NCBI GenBank assembly: GCA_035503715.1
Contig: DATJTE010000115.1
Location: forward strand, 1-12,246
Direction: 5' to 3'
DNA length: 12,246 bases
DNA from: OAS926 sp035503715
Lineage (GTDB): Bacteria; Pseudomonadota; Alphaproteobacteria; Rhizobiales; Rhizobiaceae
Made by a program: the position numbers and the translations under genes. Positions 5,706 to 12,246 of this stretch are shown in pieces (positions within the stretch are counted from its first letter, which is position 1; the number at the start of each line of letters is the position of its first letter). Below the pieces are notes generated by a model. That model saw nothing but the letters and a program-made list of their open reading frames with translations. It had not been told where the DNA came from and searched no databases.

Positions 5706-6539
5706 ATGAACGTCGAACCGCAACTCCCGCGCGACTATGATTCGCTCCGCGCCCTTGTGCTCGAGCAGCGCGGCGAATTGCCGAAGCGTCTCGCCCAGGT
5801 GGCGGCCTATGCGCTCGACAATCCGGACGAGATCGCTTTCGGCACCGCGGCCAGCATCGCGGCCTCGGCCGGCGTGCAGCCCTCGACGCTGATCCGCTTT
5901 GCCCAGCATCTCGGTTATGACGGCTTCACCAGCCTGCAATCGGTGTTTCGCCAGCGCCTGCGCGGGCGCACGCTCTCCTATGAAGAGCGTCTGACGGCGC
6001 TGCGCCAGGGGCCGCATGAAGGACCGGAGAGCCGGACGGTCCTGAACGGGTTTGTGTCGGCGTCGCAGAAATCCCTCGACGCCATTTTGCACTCGATGAG
6101 CGACCGGCTGCTCGAAGAGGCGGTGTCGGTGCTGGCGAAGGCCGAGACGATCTATGTGCTCGCCCGCCGGCGCTCCTATCCGGTGGCGAGCTACATGGCC
6201 TACGCCTTCGGCAAGCTGAAGATCCGCAGCCAGATCATCGAATCCGCGGCCGGTCTCGACCCGGAAATCCTGTCCTTCGCCACGCCGCGCGATGCTGTCG
6301 TTGCCGTGAGCTTCTCGCCCTATGCCACAGGCACGATCGACGCGGCCCGGACCCTGGCCGAACAGGGCGTGCCGGTGGTTGCGATCACCGACAGCGCCTT
6401 CTCGCCACTCGCCCAGACGGCGAAAATCTGGTTCGAGGTCGCCGAAGCCGACTGCGCCGGCTTCCGCTCGCTGTCGGCGACGATGGCGCTGGCCATGACG
6501 CTGACGGTTGCGGTTGCCGAGCGGCGGCGCGACGCGTAA
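5706..6539 (+). CDS. iolR: RpiR-family repressor of inositol catabolism
   Basis: A 277-residue regulator. Seen: an N-terminal RpiR helix-turn-helix domain (about 15-90) with the recognition segment AASIAASAGVQPSTLIRFAQHLGYDGF at 48-74, and a C-terminal SIS (phosphosugar-binding) domain from about 135 to 260 containing VLARRRSYPVASYMAYAF and the VSFSPYATGTI ligand loop at 201-211. Known: the S. meliloti homologue represses iol genes, and its inducer is the late intermediate 2-keto-5-deoxy-gluconate 6-phosphate, which fits a SIS sensor. The pathway kinase that makes this inducer is the next gene, iolC. The start ATG has only a weak upstream GGGAA (5684-5688), compatible with low repressor levels. 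The gene is separated from iolC by 128 bases that contain a promoter, so iolRCDEB may be read both through from iolR and from the iolC promoter. Confidence 0.92.
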   Translation: MNVEPQLPRDYDSLRALVLEQRGELPKRLAQVAAYALDNPDEIAFGTAASIAASAGVQPSTLIRFAQHLGYDGFTSLQSVFRQRLRGRTLSYEERLTALRQGPHEGPESRTVLNGFVSASQKSLDAILHSMSDRLLEEAVSVLAKAETIYVLARRRSYPVASYMAYAFGKLKIRSQIIESAAGLDPEILSFATPRDAVVAVSFSPYATGTIDAARTLAEQGVPVVAITDSAFSPLAQTAKIWFEVAEADCAGFRSLSATMALAMTLTVAVAERRRDA

Positions 6540-6572
6540 GCAAGCCGGCTAAGGACAGGCAGACAGGAACGG

Positions 6573-6618
6573 GGAATGTCCATTCTATCTTGACTAGCGA
6601 ATGGAATTCTTGTTTCAT
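6573..6618 (+). promoter_or_regulatory. iolC promoter with embedded IolR operators
   Basis: Seen: -35 TTGACT at 6590-6595, 17 bases, -10 TTTCAT at 6613-6618 (4 of 6). GGAA-N6-TTCT at 6573-6586 matches 7 of 8 positions of the IolR consensus. TCCATTC (6579-6585) and GAATGGA (6599-6605) form a perfect 7-base inverted repeat with a 13-base spacer that brackets the -35. A repressor bound here would block the promoter directly. Confidence 0.65.
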
Positions 6619-6667
6619 GATTTTGAGCCAGCGCGGAGACAGCGCGGCCTAATCCCGGGAGGACGCC

Positions 6668-8590
6668 ATGGAGGGTCGCGCCACGCCGCTCGACGTCATC
6701 ACCATCGGCCGCGCCTCCGTGGACCTTTATGGCCAGCAGATCGGCTCGCGGCTTGAAGACATCGCCAGTTTCGCGAAATCGGTCGGCGGCTGCCCAGCGA
6801 ACATTTCCGTCGGCACCGCGCGCCTTGGCCTGAAGTCGGCGCTGCTGACCCGCGTCGGCGACGAGCAGATGGGTCGCTTCATCCGCGAGCAGCTTGCGCG
6901 TGAGGGCGTGAACACGGACGGGCTGAAGTCCGACAAGGATCGCCTGACGGCGCTGGTGCTGCTCTCGGTGGAGAGCGAGGGCGTCTCGCCGATGATCTTC
7001 GTGCGCACCGACTGCGCCGACATGGCGCTGTCGGAAGACGATGTCGACGAGGCTTTCGTTGCCTCGGCGCGCGCGATCGTCGTGACCGGCACGCACTTTT
7101 CGCGCCCGAATACGGAAGCGGCGCAGAAGAAGGCCATCCGCATCATCAAGGCGAATGGCGGCAAGGTCGTCTTCGACATCGACTACCGGCCGAACCTCTG
7201 GGGCCTGGCCGGGCACGAAGCGGGCTTCTCGCGCTATGTGAAGTCCGACCATGTGTCCGGCAAGATGAAAGAGATCTTGCCGGACTGCGACCTGATCGTC
7301 GGCACGGAAGAAGAGATCATGATTGCTTCGGGCGCCGACGATGAGCTGTCGGCCCTGAAGGCGATCCGCGCCGTGTCGAAGGCGACCATCGTTTTGAAGC
7401 GCGGCGCGAAGGGCTGCATCGTCTATGACGGGCCGATCTCAGACGATCTGGAAGACGGTATCGTCGGCGACGGATTTCCGATCGAGATCTACAATGTGCT
7501 GGGCGCCGGCGATGCGTTCATGTCCGGATTCCTGCGTGGGTGGCTGGGCGGCGAAAGCTTTGCCACTGCCGCGACCTGGGCGAATGCCTGCGGTGCGTTC
7601 GCCGTGTCGCGGTTGCTCTGCGCGCCGGAGTATCCGACCTTCGAGGAACTGCAGTTCTTCCTGAAGCACGGCAGCAAACATCGCGCGCTGCGCAAGGACG
7701 AGGCGATCAACCACATCCATTGGGCGACGACGCGCCGCAAGGACATCCCGTCGCTGATGGCGTTCGCGATCGATCATCGCGCGCAGCTCGAAGACGCCGC
7801 GAAACGCGCGGGCGCGGGTGCTTCGCGCATCGGCGATTTCAAGGTGCTGGCCGTGAAGGCCGCTGCGCGTGTCGCGGAAACGCGATCGGACATCGGCATG
7901 CTGATCGACGAGAAGCATGGCCGCGACGCGATGTTCGAGTTCGCGCGCCATCCCTTTGCCTGGCTCGGCCGGCCGGTCGAACTGCCAGGCTCGCGTCCGC
8001 TGCGCTTCGAGTTCAGCCAGGATATCGGCTCGCAGCTTGTCGACTGGCCGGTCGATCATTGCATCAAGTGCCTGTGCTTCTATCGCTCGGACGATCCGGC
8101 GGCGCTGAAACAGGAGCAGCAGGAGAAGCTGCGCGCACTCTACGACGCGTCACGCAAGGTCGGACGCGAGCTGCTGGTCGAGATCATCGCCGGCAAGCAT
8201 GGCGCGCTGACGGACGATACGATCCCGCAGGCGCTCGACGAACTTTATGCGCTTGGCATCAAGCCGGACTGGTGGAAGCTCGAGCCGCAGGTGTCATCCG
8301 CCGCGTGGAAGAAGATCGAAGCGACGATCGCCAGAAACGATCCATGGTGCCGCGGCATCGTGCTGCTTGGGCTGGAAGCACCGCAGGACGAGCTGGAAGC
8401 GGCGTTTGCTGCAACCGCGGATGCACCGGTGGTGAAGGGCTTTGCCGTTGGCCGCACGATCTTCATGGAGCCGGCCGAGCAGTGGTTCGGCGGCAAGATT
8501 TCCGATGAGCAGGCGATCGCCGACATGGCGTCGCGTTTTGAAAAACTGACCGGTGCCTGGCTTGCAGCGCGCGGCCGGAAGGCGGCATAA
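6668..8590 (+). CDS. iolC: Bifunctional 5-dehydro-2-deoxygluconokinase / DUF2090 probable phospho-aldolase
   Basis: A 640-residue two-domain protein. Seen: residues 8 to about 335 are a PfkB sugar kinase with GGCPANISVGTARLG at 40-54 and the anion-hole/catalytic motif NVLGAGDAFMSGFL at 276-289 (catalytic base D282). Residues from about 358 to 630 are DUF2090, related to the LacD/IolJ-type TIM-barrel aldolases, with MAFAIDHRAQ (364-373), LIDEKHG (412-418), KPDWWKLEP (532-540) and KGFAVGRTIF (590-599). Known: IolC phosphorylates 5-dehydro-2-deoxy-D-gluconate at C6. The fused domain is annotated in relatives as the aldolase giving malonic semialdehyde and dihydroxyacetone phosphate, replacing IolJ. 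No separate iolJ is present in this window. The ribosome site GGGAGGA (6657-6663) is 4 bases before the ATG. It is the first gene after its own IolR-controlled promoter, and iolD follows after 22 bases. Confidence 0.94.
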   Translation: MEGRATPLDVITIGRASVDLYGQQIGSRLEDIASFAKSVGGCPANISVGTARLGLKSALLTRVGDEQMGRFIREQLAREGVNTDGLKSDKDRLTALVLLSVESEGVSPMIFVRTDCADMALSEDDVDEAFVASARAIVVTGTHFSRPNTEAAQKKAIRIIKANGGKVVFDIDYRPNLWGLAGHEAGFSRYVKSDHVSGKMKEILPDCDLIVGTEEEIMIASGADDELSALKAIRAVSKATIVLKRGAKGCIVYDGPISDDLEDGIVGDGFPIEIYNVLGAGDAFMSGFLRGWLGGESFATAATWANACGAFAVSRLLCAPEYPTFEELQFFLKHGSKHRALRKDEAINHIHWATTRRKDIPSLMAFAIDHRAQLEDAAKRAGAGASRIGDFKVLAVKAAARVAETRSDIGMLIDEKHGRDAMFEFARHPFAWLGRPVELPGSRPLRFEFSQDIGSQLVDWPVDHCIKCLCFYRSDDPAALKQEQQEKLRALYDASRKVGRELLVEIIAGKHGALTDDTIPQALDELYALGIKPDWWKLEPQVSSAAWKKIEATIARNDPWCRGIVLLGLEAPQDELEAAFAATADAPVVKGFAVGRTIFMEPAEQWFGGKISDEQAIADMASRFEKLTGAWLAARGRKAA

Positions 8591-8597
8591 ATCCGCC

Positions 8598-8604
8598 GGG
8601 AGGA
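8598..8604 (+). promoter_or_regulatory. Ribosome binding site that fixes the iolD start
   Basis: GGGAGGA ends 8 bases before ATG 8613. It lies downstream of the other in-frame ATG (8553), which would overlap the end of iolC by 38 bases and add 20 unconserved-looking residues. Confidence 0.8.
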
Positions 8605-8612
8605 ATTTGGAA

Positions 8613-10460
8613 ATGGCAAAGACAGTTCGCCTGACAATGGCGCAGGCCGTGACCCGCTTTATGGCGCGCCAGATGACTGAGATCGACGGTGAGAGACTGC
8701 CGATCTTCGGCGGCGTCTGGGCGATCTTCGGCCACGGCAACGTCGCCGGCATCGGCGAGGCGCTCTACCAGGTGCGCAACGACCTGCCGACCTTCCGCGC
8801 CCACAACGAGCAGGCGATGGCGCATGCCGCGATCGCTTATGCCAAGGCGAATTTCCGCCGCCGTTTCATGGCAGCGACGACCTCGATCGGCCCCGGCGCG
8901 ACCAATCTCGTGACGGCCGCCGCACTTGCGCATGTCAATCGCCTGCCGGTGCTCTTGCTGCCCGGAGATGTGTTCGCCAACCGCCTGCCGGACCCGGTGC
9001 TCCAGCAGGTCGAAGGGTTCGCGGACGGGACCGTCTCCGCGAACGATGTGTTCCGGCCGGTCTCGCGCTATTTCGACCGCATCACACGGCCTGAGCAGAT
9101 CGTGCCGGCGCTCGCTCGTGCCATGCAGGTGCTGACCGATCCGGCGGAATGCGGGCCGGTGACGCTGGCGCTGTGCCAGGACGTGCAGGCAGAGGCGTTC
9201 GATTATCCGGAGAGTTTCTTCCAGGAGCGGGTCTGGGCGCAGCGCCGGCCGCGTGCCGACCTGCACGAGCTGAAGCTTGCGGCAGCGGCGCTGAAAAAGG
9301 CAAAGAAGCCGCTGATCGTCGCCGGCGGTGGCGTGCTCTATTCGCAGGCGTCATCCGCGCTGGCGAAATTCGTCGAGGCAACCGGCATTCCGGTCTGCGA
9401 GACGCAGGGCGGAAAATCGTCATTGCCGGACGATCATCCGCTCAACATGGGTGCCGTCGGCGTGACCGGCACGTCCGCGTCGAACCGCTTGGCGGAAGAG
9501 GCGGACGTCGTGCTCGCGGTCGGCACGCGGCTGCAGGATTTCACCACCGGCTCCTGGGCGCTCTTCAAGAATGACGACAAAACCGTCATCGGGTTGAACG
9601 TGCAGGCCTTCGACGCCGGCAAGCATCGTGCGAGCACGCTCGTCGCCGACGCCCGCGAAGGCTTGAAGGAATTGGCCGCGGCAGTCGAGGGGTGGAAAGC
9701 CCCGTCGTCATGGACCGCAAACGCCAAGAAGGGTAAGGCCGAATGGCAGAAGGCTGCTGCGAAGGTCACCGCCGCGACGAACGCGCTTCCATCGGACGCG
9801 CAGGTCATCGGCGCGGTGCAGCGCGCGATGGGCTCTGGCGTCACGCTGATCCATGCGGCGGGCGGTTTGCCCGGCGAATTGCACAAGCTCTGGCGGGCCG
9901 GCGCGCCGGGTTCCTACCACGGCGAATATGGCTATTCGACCATGGGCTACGAGATCGCCGGCGGTCTCGGCGCCAAGATGGCGAAGCCGGACGAGGAGGT
10001 CGTCGTCATGGTCGGCGACGGCTCCTATCTGATGCTGAACTCGGAGATCGCGACCTCGGTGATGCTCGGCTTGAAACTGACCGTCGTGCTGCTCGACAAT
10101 CGCGGCTTCGGCTGTATCAACCGGCTGCAAATGGCGACCGGCGGGCAGAACTTCAACAATATGCTGAAGGACGCGCGGCACGAGGTGATGCCCGATGTGG
10201 ACTTCGCCGCGCATGCCGCGAGCATGGGCGCGAAAGCCGAGAAGGTCGCGTCGATTGCCGATCTGGAAGGCGCCTTGAAGCGCTCGAAGAAGAACGATCG
10301 AACGACCGTGCTCGTCATCGACACCGATCCGTTGATCTCGACCGAGGCCGGTGGGCACTGGTGGGATGTCGCGGTGCCGGAAGTGAGTGAGCGCAAGCAG
10401 GTGAAGGCCGCGCGCAAGGACTACGAGCAGAAGCGGAAATTGCAGCGCGTCGGCGACTGA
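8613..10460 (+). CDS. iolD: 3D-(3,5/4)-trihydroxycyclohexane-1,2-dione acylhydrolase (ThDP-dependent)
   Basis: A 615-residue thiamine diphosphate enzyme that opens the ring of trihydroxycyclohexane-1,2-dione to give 5-deoxy-D-glucuronate. Seen: the ThDP N-terminal domain with the catalytic Glu66 in FRAHNEQAMAHAAIAYAK (61-78), the family motif TSIGPGATNLVTAAALAHVNRLPVLLLPGD (90-119), a central domain around 220-360 with IVAGGGV (235-241), and the C-terminal ThDP/Mg-binding motif starting GDGSYLMLNSEIA at 468-480 and ending with D495-N496. The length is normal for IolD (about 610-640). The start at MAKTVRL is fixed by a good ribosome site; the longer frame from 8553 is rejected. It lies 22 bases after iolC and 32 before iolE in a tight operon. 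Confidence 0.95.
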   Translation: MAKTVRLTMAQAVTRFMARQMTEIDGERLPIFGGVWAIFGHGNVAGIGEALYQVRNDLPTFRAHNEQAMAHAAIAYAKANFRRRFMAATTSIGPGATNLVTAAALAHVNRLPVLLLPGDVFANRLPDPVLQQVEGFADGTVSANDVFRPVSRYFDRITRPEQIVPALARAMQVLTDPAECGPVTLALCQDVQAEAFDYPESFFQERVWAQRRPRADLHELKLAAAALKKAKKPLIVAGGGVLYSQASSALAKFVEATGIPVCETQGGKSSLPDDHPLNMGAVGVTGTSASNRLAEEADVVLAVGTRLQDFTTGSWALFKNDDKTVIGLNVQAFDAGKHRASTLVADAREGLKELAAAVEGWKAPSSWTANAKKGKAEWQKAAAKVTAATNALPSDAQVIGAVQRAMGSGVTLIHAAGGLPGELHKLWRAGAPGSYHGEYGYSTMGYEIAGGLGAKMAKPDEEVVVMVGDGSYLMLNSEIATSVMLGLKLTVVLLDNRGFGCINRLQMATGGQNFNNMLKDARHEVMPDVDFAAHAASMGAKAEKVASIADLEGALKRSKKNDRTTVLVIDTDPLISTEAGGHWWDVAVPEVSERKQVKAARKDYEQKRKLQRVGD

Positions 10461-10481
10461 GCGCGCGAAATTGGAATGATT

Positions 10482-10485
10482 GGAG
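10482..10485 (+). promoter_or_regulatory. Ribosome binding site for the TTG start of iolE
   Basis: GGAG is followed by seven bases and TTG 10493. An ATG at 10480 in another frame opens only an 80-codon shadow frame. Confidence 0.65.
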
Positions 10486-10492
10486 CACAAAT

Positions 10493-11407
10493 TTGAAAGC
10501 CAAACTGGGCATGTCACCCATTGCGTGGTGGAACGACGATCTCGCGGAACTCTCCGACGACGTTTCGCTGGAGGAGTGCCTGCGCCAGTCGCGCTCCGCG
10601 GGCTTCACCGGCATGGAGATGGGGCGGCGGTTTCCGAACGATCCGACAGTCATGCTGCCGATCCTGAAAAAGGCCGACGTGACGCTGTGCGGCGGCTGGT
10701 TCTCCGGCACGCTGGTGAATGAAGAGATGGCGGCGAACAAGGATCGTATCCAGCCGATGATCGACCTGTTCAAGGCAGTCAACGCGCCCTGCATCGTCTA
10801 TGGCGAGGTCGGCCGCTCGATCCAGGGCGATCGCTCCAAGCCGTTTGCGACCAAACCGAAGCTCGCGGACGACGAGATGAAGGCTTACGCGAAAAAACTG
10901 ACCGAGTTTGGCGAATGGTGTGCGGGACAGGGCATGCCGCTGTCCTATCACCATCACATGGCGGCGGTGGTGGAGACCGAGCCGGAGTTGGACGCGTTCA
11001 TGAAACACTCAGGCGCCGGCATTCCGCTGCTGCTCGACGCCGGGCACCTGGCTTTTGCGGGCGGCGATGTGCTGCGCGCCGTCGACAAACATCATGCGCG
11101 GATCAACCACGTGCATGTGAAGGACATTCGGCGGCCTGTGGTGGACGGGCTCGATCGCGCGAAACAATCTTTCCTCGACGCAGTGGCACTCGGCGCCTTC
11201 ACGGTACCGGGCGATGGTTCTCTCGATTTCGGCGCGATCGTCCAGCGTTTTGCCGATCATGGTTATGAGGGCTGGTTTGTGGTCGAGGCCGAGCAGGACC
11301 CGAAGAAGAACCCGCCACTGAAAATGGCTCAGATCGGCCACAAGGAATTGATGCGCGTGATGACCGCCGCTGGGTATACCGTCGAGACGCAAGGGTTCCC
11401 GAACTGA
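10493..11407 (+). CDS. iolE: Inosose dehydratase (2-keto-myo-inositol dehydratase)
   Basis: A 304-residue xylose-isomerase-like TIM-barrel protein that dehydrates 2-keto-myo-inositol to trihydroxycyclohexane-1,2-dione, feeding IolD. Seen: the family start KLGMSPIAWWNDD (4-16), GFTGMEMGRRFP (37-48), and likely metal-site and catalytic segments YHHHM (152-156), LLLDAGHLAFAGGD (179-192, with D182 and H185), NHVHVKDIR (205-213) and WFVVEAEQDP (261-270, E265). The length is typical. The start is a TTG with GGAG seven bases upstream; the next in-frame ATG (10511) would remove the conserved KAKLG residues, so TTG is preferred. It lies between iolD and the small membrane-protein gene, only 7 bases before the latter's GTG start. 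Confidence 0.94.
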   Translation: MKAKLGMSPIAWWNDDLAELSDDVSLEECLRQSRSAGFTGMEMGRRFPNDPTVMLPILKKADVTLCGGWFSGTLVNEEMAANKDRIQPMIDLFKAVNAPCIVYGEVGRSIQGDRSKPFATKPKLADDEMKAYAKKLTEFGEWCAGQGMPLSYHHHMAAVVETEPELDAFMKHSGAGIPLLLDAGHLAFAGGDVLRAVDKHHARINHVHVKDIRRPVVDGLDRAKQSFLDAVALGAFTVPGDGSLDFGAIVQRFADHGYEGWFVVEAEQDPKKNPPLKMAQIGHKELMRVMTAAGYTVETQGFPN

Positions 11408-11414
11408 GGCGCGC

Positions 11415-11618
11415 GTGAGCAACAACAACAATCCGGTCTGGCTGAAGCCGCTCTGGCGTCGCGTGGCGATTGTCGCCTTCTGCGCGGCGTGGGCGGCGTT
11501 TGAACTGTACATGGGTTCGCCCGGTTGGGCGGCAATCGCCGGCGGCATGGCCCTCTACGGCGCGTGGATGTACCTCTACGACTGGAAAGACCCGGAAGAG
11601 CCGGCGGCCAAGGAGTGA
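11415..11618 (+). CDS. Small two-helix membrane protein of unknown function inside the iol operon
   Basis: I do not recognise this 67-residue protein. Seen: a polar Asn-rich start (SNNNNP, 2-7), a basic segment (KPLWRR, 11-16), a first hydrophobic helix at about 17-34, a short SPG turn and a second helix at about 37-55 rich in Gly, Ala and Tyr, then an acidic tail (DWKDPEEPAAKE, 56-67). The positive-inside rule predicts both ends in the cytoplasm with a tiny external loop. It starts at GTG 11415, with GAGG at 11406-11409 five bases upstream inside the iolE stop region, and ends 2 bases before the iolB ATG; the iolB ribosome site AGGAG (11611-11615) is its last coding sequence. That packing strongly argues it is real and translated with the pathway. 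A role at the membrane, for example with an inositol transporter, is only a guess. Confidence 0.82.
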   Translation: MSNNNNPVWLKPLWRRVAIVAFCAAWAAFELYMGSPGWAAIAGGMALYGAWMYLYDWKDPEEPAAKE

Positions 11619-11620
11619 CG

Positions 11621-12246
11621 ATGTCAAAGCTGCTGGTGAAACCCAATGGCAAGACTGGCCGCGTCAGCCATGTGACGCCGAAGAACGCCGGCTGGACCTA
11701 TGTCGGTTTCGATCTTTTCCGCTTGAAGAAGGGCGAGAGTGTTTCGAAAAAGACGAAGGACAAGGAAGTGTGCCTCGTCTTCGTGACCGGCAAAGGCAAG
11801 GCGGTTGCCGGCGGCAAAAAACTCGGCTCGCTCGGCGGTCGCAAGACGCCGTTCGACGGCAAGCCATGGTCGGTCTATGTGCCGGAGAAATCGGACTGGA
11901 CGGTGACGGCTGAAACCGATCTTGAACTGGCGGTGTGCTCCGCGCCGGGTCTCGGCGGCGGATTGCCGGTGCGCGTCATCGGCCCGGACGATATTGGGCA
12001 GGAGACGCGCGGCAAGGGCACCAACACACGCTACGTGACGAACATCCTGCCGGAAACAGCGGCGGCGGACTCCCTGCTTGTGGTCGAGGTGATCACGCCG
12101 GGTGGGCACACGTCGAGCTACCCGCCGCACAAGCACGACCGGGACAATCTGCCGAAGGAATCCTATCTCGAGGAGACCTATTACCATCGGCTCAACCCGC
12201 CGCAGGGTTTTGCATTCCAGCGCGTCTATACGGACGCCGATGCCAA
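11621..12246 (+). CDS. iolB: 5-deoxy-glucuronate isomerase, C-terminus beyond the window
   Basis: 208 codons are present, out of the roughly 260-300 usual in the family. IolB isomerises 5-deoxy-D-glucuronate to 5-dehydro-2-deoxy-D-gluconate, linking IolD to the IolC kinase. Seen: the N-terminal half of the bicupin (WTYVGFDLFRLKKGES at 25-40, then a VCLVFVTGKGKAVAGG strand set) and the start of the metal-binding cupin with GGHTSSYPPHKHD at 161-173 (H170, H172) and YLEETYYHRLNPPQGFAFQRVY at 182-203 (E184/E185). The ribosome site AGGAG (11611-11615) lies 5 bases before the ATG and overlaps the end of the small membrane-protein gene, which suggests coupled translation. Confidence 0.95.
   Translation, partial: MSKLLVKPNGKTGRVSHVTPKNAGWTYVGFDLFRLKKGESVSKKTKDKEVCLVFVTGKGKAVAGGKKLGSLGGRKTPFDGKPWSVYVPEKSDWTVTAETDLELAVCSAPGLGGGLPVRVIGPDDIGQETRGKGTNTRYVTNILPETAAADSLLVVEVITPGGHTSSYPPHKHDRDNLPKESYLEETYYHRLNPPQGFAFQRVYTDADA

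Noticed and set aside
6543..6550. AGCCGGCT palindrome just after iolR
   Set aside because: An eight-base GC-rich palindrome is common by chance here, there is no T tract, and it does not resemble the IolR sites.
8553..8612. Upstream iolD start overlapping the end of iolC
   Set aside because: The GGGAGGA at 8598-8604 points to ATG 8613, and the additional residues look like out-of-frame iolC sequence.
6320..9266. Minus-strand frames opposite iolR, iolC and iolD (for example 6320-7252, 7439-8059 and 8463-9266)
   Set aside because: They are antisense to conserved catalytic regions, with no start signals or domains.
1..12246. CRISPR arrays, insertion sequences, prophage, defence or toxin-antitoxin genes, tRNA or rRNA
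   Set aside because: I scanned for repeats, transposase-like proteins and RNA genes and saw none. The window is a catabolic region made of known families, and I find no wholly new system beyond the items listed.

Overview
The window is GC-rich DNA from an alphaproteobacterium, most likely a member of the Hyphomicrobiales (rhizobia and relatives). The basis is the iol gene order, which matches the iolYRCDEB arrangement known from Sinorhizobium meliloti, the kinase-DUF2090 fusion form of IolC, and the protein sequences themselves. I cannot name the genus. Ten complete genes and two genes cut by the window ends cover almost everything. No gene-free stretch exceeds 300 bases, and I see no RNA gene, mobile element, CRISPR array or origin.

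Left part (1-2481): an aromatic-acid module. On the minus strand pobA (4-hydroxybenzoate 3-monooxygenase) is followed after 45 bases by pcaC (4-carboxymuconolactone decarboxylase, cut by the left edge). These are an entry step and a later step of the protocatechuate branch of the beta-ketoadipate pathway. A divergent AraC-family regulator faces pobA. The gap between them carries a 21-bp-phased direct repeat that could be its operator.

Right part (2482-12246): inositol catabolism in three transcription units. (i) idhA (inositol 2-dehydrogenase) plus a short-chain dehydrogenase on the plus strand. (ii) A second Gfo/Idh/MocA oxidoreductase (IolY-like) on the minus strand, converging on unit (i) with no gap. 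(iii) iolR (RpiR-type regulator), then iolC-DUF2090, iolD, iolE, a small two-helix membrane protein and iolB (cut by the right edge), all on the plus strand.

Together these encode inositol -> 2-keto-inositol (IdhA) -> trihydroxycyclohexanedione (IolE) -> 5-deoxy-glucuronate (IolD) -> 5-dehydro-2-deoxygluconate (IolB) -> its 6-phosphate (IolC kinase) -> C3 products (the probable aldolase is the DUF2090 half of IolC). An inositol transporter and iolA/mmsA are not in the window.

Regulation can be read from the intergenic regions. The idhA promoter has a perfect copy of the published S. meliloti IolR site GGAA-N6-TTCC over its -10 region. The iolY/iolR and iolC promoters share a longer symmetric element, TCCATTC...GAATGGA. 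The two copies are almost identical except that the iolC copy has six extra bases, which are exactly a -35 hexamer (TTGACT). The least explained items are the small membrane protein between iolE and iolB, the short-chain dehydrogenase after idhA, and the architecture of the IolR operators. The pathway itself is known.
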